Source: JBDZUZ01 sp040255445 (GTDB taxonomy: Bacteria; Planctomycetota; Phycisphaerae; Phycisphaerales; UBA1924). Taken from it: 36,743 nt of DNA. The stretch lies in NCBI GenBank assembly GCA_040255445.1, contig JBDZUZ010000016.1, positions 1 through 36,743 of the forward strand, written 5' to 3'. The translations under genes and the position numbers were made by a program. Below, piece by piece: positions 31,227 through 36,743 of the stretch (its first letter is position 1; each line of letters starts with the position of its first letter). Under the pieces are notes generated by a model. It was not told where the DNA came from. It made no database searches and worked only from the letters and a program-made list of their open reading frames with translations.

Positions 31227-33245
31227 TCACGACGGCGGCGGAATGTCCTCATCGCCGTTGCCGCGAACATCCGGCCGGGCTGTCGGTTGCGCGCCGTTCC
31301 GTTTGGCGCCCGCCTCGCCAGCCTTCGCCTCGCCGACCTTCGTCCCCTCACCCGCGCCCGCCATCTCCGCCCCCTCCGCCGCGGTCGCCACCGGCCCCGG
31401 GCCCGGCCGCCCCGCCCGCGTGATCAGGTCAACACCGTCGGGCAGGTGCTGACCGACGCGCGACACCACATCGCCCGCCAGCGTCCGGCTGAAGAGCGAG
31501 CGGCGGCTCTTACCCATGATCAGGGTGTCGCAACCAAACGTCACGGTGTAGTCGAGGATCTCATCAGCGATGTCGGTGCTCGTCACGTAGATCGGCACGA
31601 CCGTCACGCCGGCCCGGCGGCCCAGCAGCACCGCGCTGCCCAGCGACTCCTGCGCATCGGCATCGTGATCGACCTGCGGCACGCGGTTGGGCTGCACATC
31701 GATGACCCGCAGCGTGCGGACGAAGAGCACGAACAGGATCGCGTTGCGCTTCCGCGCCAGATCAACGGCGTACTCGGCCTGATCGCGGCCACGCGCGGCG
31801 AGCATGATCCGCGGCTTGTTGGGGTCGAGCGAGACCGGGTCGCGCTTCACCTCGCTCAGCCAGCCCGACTCGGGTTCCGCCAAAGGCTCGGGGGCCTTGC
31901 GGGCCTTGGAGATCTGCCGCGTGACGAGCACCGCGGCGATCACCGTCGCCGCGAAGCCGGTCGCGTGCGGCTTGGTGATCGCGATTGTCAGCGTGATCGC
32001 CGCCAGGAAGAGCCCCAGCGCCCACATCCCCAGCCGCTGCCGCGGTCGGATATCCAGCTGCTTGTTCCACGCGCAGCAGAGCACATTGGTCGTGATCGCC
32101 CCGCACACACCGATGATGTAGAGCTCCCCCAGCCGCTGCGGGTCGCGCTCGAACACCAGTACGGCGACCGAGATCACGCACGACACGATCAGCCCGATCC
32201 ACGGCACGCCCGAGTAGTTGAGCTTCGCCAGCGGCCGCGGCAGCTCCTCGTCCTGGGCCATCGAGTAGAGCACCGAGACCATCGCCATGACCGCGGTGTT
32301 GGTCGCGCTGAGCAGCAGCAGCCCGAAGACGATCGCCGATGCCTTGCCGAAGATGTACCCGACGTTCTCCCCGAAGACGCCCTGGCCGGCTTCGATGGCG
32401 AGCAGCTTCATGGAGATATCGCGGACATTGCGGGCTTCCTGCGTCAGAACCCCCGTCTCCTGGGCGATATCCGCGAGCGGCCGCGTCATCTCCGCCATCG
32501 AGGCCATGCCCATGAAGGCGATGCAGAAGAGGAGGTTGAGGGCCACGACCTCGGCCCACACCGGCCAGATCGTCCGCTTGGCGGTGCGCTCGACGGGCTT
32601 CTTCATCAGCCCGGTCATGTTGGCGACCGCCTCGACGCCCGCGAGCGCGAGGCAGAGCTTGGTAAAGACCACCCAGCTTTGCCCGGGGTTGTTCACGATC
32701 GGACCGATGTCGATCCGCCGCAGCCCATCGGGGATGTACCGCACCGAGACCAGCGCGATCACCGCGCTGAACCCCAGCGCGGCGAAGGCGATCACCAGCG
32801 CGAGCCGCCCCGCGCTCCGCGCCCCCAGCCAGTTGATCGTCCCGATCAGGAAGATGATCAGGATCGAGAAGAGCAGGATGTACAACCCGCCGGGGCCCTC
32901 GGGCACGCCGAAGTAGTGGAGGGCCTCTACGACCGAGATCGCCGCGGTCATGATGTAGCCGCAGAGCAGCAGCGTGGTGCCGATCAGCGCGAGCGTCGGG
33001 TGGACCTGCCGCGCTGCGGTGTAGACGCCGCCGCCGTCGGGGAAGAGCCGGCAGACGATCGTGTACGCCCAGGCCACGAAGGCCATGAGGATGCCGATCG
33101 CGGCGAGATACACCACCGACCCGTGCCCGGCGAAGAAGATCGCCAGGCCCATGACGTACAGACGGCTCGTGCCCCAGTCCCCGTAGAGGAGTGGGCCGGC
33201 GTGGAACCAGCGAAGCGTCCGCGGTCGGCTCTGAGCGACAAGCAT
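31227..33245 (-). CDS. APC-superfamily transporter fused to a universal stress (UspA) domain
   Basis: The product has 672 residues. The N-terminal 430 residues hold about 12 hydrophobic segments with APC-type features, such as LYGDWGTSRLYVMGLAIFFA and FTKLCLALAGVEAVANMTGL. A UspA-like domain follows (about 455-610), with RIMLAARGRDQAEYAVDLAR and FGCDTLIMGKSRRSLFSRTL; the latter resembles the nucleotide-binding G-x2-G-x9-G/S pattern. The tail is low-complexity Gly, Ala and Glu. It probably moves amino acids or a related cation or organic substrate, with the Usp domain as a regulator. The start at ATG 33245 lacks a clear ribosome binding site. Confidence 0.85.
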   Translation of the reverse strand: MLVAQSRPRTLRWFHAGPLLYGDWGTSRLYVMGLAIFFAGHGSVVYLAAIGILMAFVAWAYTIVCRLFPDGGGVYTAARQVHPTLALIGTTLLLCGYIMTAAISVVEALHYFGVPEGPGGLYILLFSILIIFLIGTINWLGARSAGRLALVIAFAALGFSAVIALVSVRYIPDGLRRIDIGPIVNNPGQSWVVFTKLCLALAGVEAVANMTGLMKKPVERTAKRTIWPVWAEVVALNLLFCIAFMGMASMAEMTRPLADIAQETGVLTQEARNVRDISMKLLAIEAGQGVFGENVGYIFGKASAIVFGLLLLSATNTAVMAMVSVLYSMAQDEELPRPLAKLNYSGVPWIGLIVSCVISVAVLVFERDPQRLGELYIIGVCGAITTNVLCCAWNKQLDIRPRQRLGMWALGLFLAAITLTIAITKPHATGFAATVIAAVLVTRQISKARKAPEPLAEPESGWLSEVKRDPVSLDPNKPRIMLAARGRDQAEYAVDLARKRNAILFVLFVRTLRVIDVQPNRVPQVDHDADAQESLGSAVLLGRRAGVTVVPIYVTSTDIADEILDYTVTFGCDTLIMGKSRRSLFSRTLAGDVVSRVGQHLPDGVDLITRAGRPGPGPVATAAEGAEMAGAGEGTKVGEAKAGEAGAKRNGAQPTARPDVRGNGDEDIPPPS

Positions 33246-33326
33246 CGTGGAGGAAGGTCAGAAGCGGTCAGGCTGGGGCGGCCGATCGCCCGGTGATGGA
33301 TCCATGTCGGCTGATTACACAGCAAT

Positions 33327-33356
33327 GTCGATCAGAGGCGGGTCGATCAGTGGCGG
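33327..33356. repeat. Tandem duplication of 15 bp between elbB and the transporter gene
   Basis: GTCGATCAGAGGCGG (33327-33341) is followed directly by GTCGATCAGTGGCGG, differing at one base. It lies a few bases beyond the elbB stop. No function is suggested by the sequence. Confidence 0.6.
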
Positions 33357-33363
33357 ACATCAA

Positions 33364-34068
33364 TCAGCGGGCCGCCGCCGGCGCCCCGACCCGCCGCACG
33401 ACCTCCTCGGACATCCTGCCGATCCCCTCGAAGACTTCGTGCGGCTTGGCATCGTACATGTACGCGGGGCTCGTGATCAGCCGGTTCTTCTCGTCGATGC
33501 AGACATCCGTCACCGAGCGGGCCGCATGCTGCGAGCCCATCGAGCCGACCGCATCGGCCGTGCCCTTGCCATCGCCCAGCGTGATCGTGCAGCCGGGGCC
33601 ATCGCGGCGGGTGCCGAGGACACGGGCTGCGATCGCCGGGGCGACGCAGCAGAGCCCGATCGGCTTCTTCGCGGCGTGGAAATCCTTGAGGACGCGCTCG
33701 ACATCGGGCAGCACCGTGCAGTCCGCGCCCTTTGTCGCGAAGTCCGACAGGTTCTTGGCCGCGCCGTAGCCGCCCGGGAAGATCACGGCGTCGAAATCCG
33801 CGGCCCTGAGCTTCGCCAGGCTGGTGATCACGCCGCGGCTGATGCGGGCGCTCTCGACCATCATGTTCCGCGAAGCGCCCGCGGCGGGCTGCCCCGTCGC
33901 GTGGTTGATCACCGAGGCCTGCGGCGCATCGGGCGCAAAGCACGAAACCTTCGCCCCCAGCCGGCTCAGGTGCACCAGCACGCTCACCGCCTCGGTGATC
34001 TCCGTGCCGTCGTTCACGCCGCAGCCGGAGAGGACCACGGCGATGTGGGGTTGATCGGTGCTTGACAT
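33364..34068 (-). CDS. elbB: ElbB, DJ-1/PfpI-like isoprenoid biosynthesis/glyoxalase protein
   Basis: The product has 234 residues from ATG 34068, seven bases after GGAGG; an upstream in-frame start adds 28 low-complexity residues and is unlikely. The class I glutamine amidotransferase-like fold is clear: IAVVLSGCGVNDGTEITEAV, DAVIFPGGYGAAKNLSDFAT and KPIGLCCVAPAIAARVL, which carries the nucleophile Cys. The motif LGDGKGTADAVGSMGSQHA is typical of ElbB. E. coli ElbB has weak glyoxalase activity and was linked to isoprenoid synthesis; its main role is unclear. Confidence 0.92.
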   Translation of the reverse strand: MSSTDQPHIAVVLSGCGVNDGTEITEAVSVLVHLSRLGAKVSCFAPDAPQASVINHATGQPAAGASRNMMVESARISRGVITSLAKLRAADFDAVIFPGGYGAAKNLSDFATKGADCTVLPDVERVLKDFHAAKKPIGLCCVAPAIAARVLGTRRDGPGCTITLGDGKGTADAVGSMGSQHAARSVTDVCIDEKNRLITSPAYMYDAKPHEVFEGIGRMSEEVVRRVGAPAAAR

Positions 34069-34157
34069 GATCGGTCCTCCTCTCATCCGCCCCGCGGCGG
34101 CCGCCGCGGCGTACAGAGCCTCGCCCCGATCATACTGGCCGGATGACCTCACCGCAG

Positions 34158-34186
34158 AAAAACGCCCCGGCAGTTGGGCCGGGGCG
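34158..34186 (-). terminator. Intrinsic terminator downstream of the small one-TM protein gene
   Basis: On the minus strand a perfect 9-bp stem (CGCCCCGGC with GCCGGGGCG, 34163-34171 and 34178-34186) with a 6-base loop is followed by TTTTT (34162-34158). It lies 40 bases after the stop at 34227 and also separates that gene from elbB. Confidence 0.85.
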
Positions 34187-34226
34187 TGTGGGTGATGGCG
34201 CGGGGATACGGCCGCAACAGTCGCTC

Positions 34227-34487
34227 TCAGCCGCCGGTACGCGGCTGCGGCGCTCGGCTCGGCGGCGGTGCATCGGGCGGCGGTTCTTCGGCCGGCGGCG
34301 GCTCCGTGTCGAGCCCGGCCTCCTGCGCTGCGGCTTTCAGCTCCGCTTCGCGTTTCAGGGCGTCGCGCACATCCTTCGACTGCTCGGGCGAACCGCCCAC
34401 GAATGATCGCACCAGCAGCACCGCGGCGATCACGAGGAGCACCACGCTTCCCGCGATCATCGCCGTCTTCTTCTGTTTCTCGTCCAT
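34227..34487 (-). CDS. Small one-transmembrane protein of unknown function
   Basis: The product has 86 residues: a short charged N-terminus (MDEKQKKTA), one membrane helix (MIAGSVVLLVIAAVLLVRSF), a charged helix (KDVRDALKREAELKAAAQEA) and a Pro-rich tail (PPPAEEPPPDAPPPSRAPQ). It most likely sits in the inner membrane with the tail outside. The family is not recognised. It lies 36 bases after a prepilin-like gene and may share its transcript, ended by the terminator at 34158-34186. Confidence 0.7.
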   Translation of the reverse strand: MDEKQKKTAMIAGSVVLLVIAAVLLVRSFVGGSPEQSKDVRDALKREAELKAAAQEAGLDTEPPPAEEPPPDAPPPSRAPQPRTGG

Positions 34488-34523
34488 GCGTGTGAATCGC
34501 TTCCTGCGGTGGATGGAGCGGGG

Positions 34524-35492
34524 TTAGTTGATGTCACGGCCGCGGATGCCGTCACGCGTGGCCCAGAAATACGCCGGGCGGCTGTAGTCCCACGTAAATC
34601 CCTGCGCGCGGCCGTACAGCATCTGGCTCTGCATCTCGCCTTCGCCGGGGTTCCAGAAGCCAGATGGGTGGAGCAGTCTCGACGGATCGGAGCGATCGGT
34701 CGGCGCGGCGGTGTTGGCGACGACCTCGCTCATCCGCACCGTCTTGCCCGAACCGTCGACCATGCCGACCTGCGGACGCGCTGCGGGGTGGTTCCACATG
34801 TACTGCTGCTTCGAGGAGTAGTCTTTGTTCTCGAAGATCAGCACCTTACCCGACGGCGTGAACACATCGGAGATCTTGTTCCGGTAGAAGAAGAAGCGAT
34901 TCACCTGCCCGCCGCCCAGCCGCGTCGGTGGCGCAAAGCGACGATGCTCCTGCCAGAAGACCGGCGGGTACCAGTAGGACGTGGGGAAGATCCATTCGAG
35001 GTCGGTCTGCGCGTTGGAGTCCTGATTCTCGCGGAACCAAAGTTGCAGGGCTTTATCTCCTGGGGCGACGGACGACTTCGCGCGGCTTGCGATCTCGGCA
35101 TCATCAAAGAGGGTGTGAGCGATCCAGTGATAGCCGTACGACTCGCCGCCGCTGGAGTCGTATCTCCAGCCGTACTGACCGAGGCGGTAGGGTGGTGGCG
35201 GCGGATTCTTCCAGACCCATGGAAGCGGGCTGAATTGGTCGTGCGGAAGGGATTGCGACGAGAACGGGTTCACGAAGTCCTCTTTGTTGTCCACGCTGTA
35301 GTTGAACAGGTAGGTCATGTTGCTGCGGATGTTTGCCAGGCTCACCGCCCGCTGCCCCGCGATCCTCGCCTCGCCGAGCGCGGGCAGCAGGATGCCAATC
35401 AGGAGCGCGATGATCGCGATGACGACAAGCAGCTCGATGAGCGTGAAGGCGCGACCAAGGGCGGCGCGTTGATGAACGAACTGGCCGGCCAT
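34524..35492 (-). CDS. Prepilin-like protein with type II secretion N-terminal methylation signal
   Basis: The product has 322 residues from ATG 35492, behind AAGGAGAGG. The N-terminus AFTLIELLVVIAIIALLIGI followed by LLPALGEAR is a standard prepilin signal: cleavage just before FTLIE and a hydrophobic helix. The rest, with SLANIRSNMTYLFNYSVDN, YWYPPVFWQEHRRF and GKVLIFENKDYSSKQQYMW, is the globular domain of the large planctomycete pseudopilin-like families. These are exported by a type II/IV pilus-like route; individual functions are mostly unknown. Confidence 0.88.
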   Translation of the reverse strand: MAGQFVHQRAALGRAFTLIELLVVIAIIALLIGILLPALGEARIAGQRAVSLANIRSNMTYLFNYSVDNKEDFVNPFSSQSLPHDQFSPLPWVWKNPPPPPYRLGQYGWRYDSSGGESYGYHWIAHTLFDDAEIASRAKSSVAPGDKALQLWFRENQDSNAQTDLEWIFPTSYWYPPVFWQEHRRFAPPTRLGGGQVNRFFFYRNKISDVFTPSGKVLIFENKDYSSKQQYMWNHPAARPQVGMVDGSGKTVRMSEVVANTAAPTDRSDPSRLLHPSGFWNPGEGEMQSQMLYGRAQGFTWDYSRPAYFWATRDGIRGRDIN

Positions 35493-35720
35493 GTTGGACC
35501 TCTCCTTGAGCAGGATTCGCGAACACGAAGGGGCCGTCATCGTGGAACAGACCGTCCGCTCGACAGCCCCCGAACCGGCGAGTGCCGGTGACTACAGGGT
35601 AGCGTGGCGCGGGGCGGCTGCAAGAGAATCGTGAAGGGGTGAGCCGGCCGCGAACCCCTCCCGGTCCGGTCTGCTCTGGCCGGCCTCGCTACCGTCGCGG
35701 GCCCGCCCCGGGCCCCGAAC

Positions 35721-35754
35721 GAAAACGAACCCGCACCTTGCGGTACGGGTTCGT
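35721..35754 (-). terminator. Intrinsic terminator downstream of the second prepilin-like gene
   Basis: On the minus strand ACGAACCCG and CGGGTTCGT (35754-35746 and 35733-35725) form a perfect 9-bp stem with a 12-base loop, followed by TTTTCGTT. It lies about 125 bases after the stop at 35881. The rest of the 388-base gap (35493-35880) holds nothing else I can assign; it must contain the promoter for the next gene on the minus strand. Confidence 0.7.
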
Positions 35755-35880
35755 GGGGGTGTGGGTTCTGGAGTTGGTGGTTTGGGGGAGTTGAGGCGGG
35801 CCCGCGCCGGAGACGGACTGGTGCAGGCCGCGGCACTGGGAAGAGCGGTGCAGGCGGGACGCCCGCACCACAATCGCCCG

Positions 35881-36743
35881 TCAGTTCGTCGGCGGACGCA
35901 GGTCCTCGAACACGAACGTGTACTTGTCGTTGTTGTACGATTCGGGCGTGCTGCCGGGGATCACGTTCAGGTACGCGGCGTGCCCGTCCATGAAGCCCAT
36001 CACCGACTTGTTGACGTCGTCGTAGCCGTTCTTGAGGACGACGGTGCTGTTGGTGTTGTTGGCCACGACGTCCGCGTACTGGTCGTTGATCCACACGAAC
36101 CGCGATGGGACGTAGGTCGTCGCCACGCGGATCCGCTGCACGCCGAAGTTGAAGGCGTTGTCGTTGGCCGCGGCCCCGCCGCCGGGCACCTGGCCCGCGA
36201 GCTGCGACATCCACTTGAGGTTCAGGTGGTAGCTGGTGCCCACATCGTCGTACGACGACACGCCTTTGACCGAGATCGGGTTCGGGTTGTTGCGGTCGTA
36301 GTCGCGCTGGTAGGTCTCGATGTCCGAGGGATCCTTGAACGCTGGCATCTGGAAGTTCAGCCGGGCCGGCGCGTTCGACTGGAGCGTGCCGTTGCCCACC
36401 GGGCCCTCGATGACCTCGGTCGTCAGGTACGGGTTCAGCGGCCGGTCCACCGCCTCGACATCGAAGATGCCGCCCTGGTAGCCGACCCAGAACGCCGAGG
36501 TGTTCTTCCCGCCGAAGGTCCAGGAGCAGTAGTACCCCAGCGGCCCCGGCTGCGAGGGCGTCGGCCCCGTGCCGCGGCGCCAGGGGAGCGTGAAGGGCAG
36601 GGTGTTCTTGTTGTCATTCTGGTACGCGGTCGCGGCGACGGAAATCTGGCGGATGTTGCTCAGAGAGATGGTCTGCCGCGCCGACTTGCGGGCCTTGCCC
36701 AGCGCCGGCAGCAGGATGCCGATGAGCAGCGCGATGATCGCGA
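35881..36743 (-). CDS. Second prepilin-like protein, N-terminus cut by window edge
   Basis: The frame runs open from the window end to a stop at 35881, giving about 287 residues. At the edge it reads AIIALLIGILLPALGKARKS followed by ARQTISLSNIRQISVAATAY. This is the same prepilin helix and following segment as the gene at 34524-35492, so only the leader and the first few helix residues are missing. Later parts include LPFTLPWRRGTG, YYCSWTFGGKNTSAFWVGYQ and MGFMDGHAAYLNVIPGS; the DGH is typical near the end of these proteins. The internal GTG at 36450 is not the start. Confidence 0.88.
   Translation of the reverse strand, partial: AIIALLIGILLPALGKARKSARQTISLSNIRQISVAATAYQNDNKNTLPFTLPWRRGTGPTPSQPGPLGYYCSWTFGGKNTSAFWVGYQGGIFDVEAVDRPLNPYLTTEVIEGPVGNGTLQSNAPARLNFQMPAFKDPSDIETYQRDYDRNNPNPISVKGVSSYDDVGTSYHLNLKWMSQLAGQVPGGGAAANDNAFNFGVQRIRVATTYVPSRFVWINDQYADVVANNTNSTVVLKNGYDDVNKSVMGFMDGHAAYLNVIPGSTPESYNNDKYTFVFEDLRPPTN

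Overview
The window is GC-rich, densely coded DNA that most resembles a planctomycete, probably of the Phycisphaerae. The signs are paralogous prepilin-like proteins, a serine/threonine kinase with a long TPR tail, and a secreted subtilase with a C-terminal dockerin-like EF-hand pair ending in Cys. This is inferred from protein style only; there is no rRNA or marker gene in the window.

Positions 1-11807 (minus strand) hold most of an extracellular contractile injection system of the Pvc/Afp type. In transcription order it encodes a DUF4255 (Pvc16-like) protein, an unrecognised beta-rich protein, sheath 1, tube 1, sheath 2, tube 2, a LysM tube-cap protein, a DUF5908 (Pvc6-like) peptide, a gpD-like hub, a separate gp5-like spike, a gp25-like wedge and a Pvc11-like baseplate protein cut by the window edge. 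The ATPase, tail-length regulator and cargo genes, if present, lie outside the window.

Positions 12049-18798 hold an RNA-repair and Ro60 locus. RtcR (sigma-54 activator with a CARF sensor) is divergent from an operon with a recognisable -24/-12 promoter. That operon encodes a Ro60/Rsr protein split into two genes, then a 540-base noncoding stretch, then RtcB ligase and RtcA cyclase. The noncoding stretch is the most interesting part of the window. It holds three related stem RNAs that look like bacterial Y RNAs, in the same place as the Salmonella yrl genes. The third carries an almost perfect tRNA elbow in circularly permuted order (T arm, 7-bp acceptor stem closed by a loop, U8-A9, D arm). 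The second carries a T arm and an acceptor-like stem capped by a GNRA tetraloop. The first is a bare stem-loop.

Positions 18896-23115 (plus strand) encode a secreted BNR/Ycf48-like propeller and a TPR serine/threonine kinase. From 23174 to the end all genes are on the minus strand: an FHA-GAF-PP2C phosphatase convergent with the kinase, a Fic protein with two 10-bp-arm palindromes at its start, the subtilase, a small membrane protein, a UvrD/PcrA helicase, an APC transporter with a universal-stress domain, ElbB, a one-TM peptide, and two prepilin-like proteins, the last cut by the window edge. Two convincing intrinsic terminators lie in this last part.
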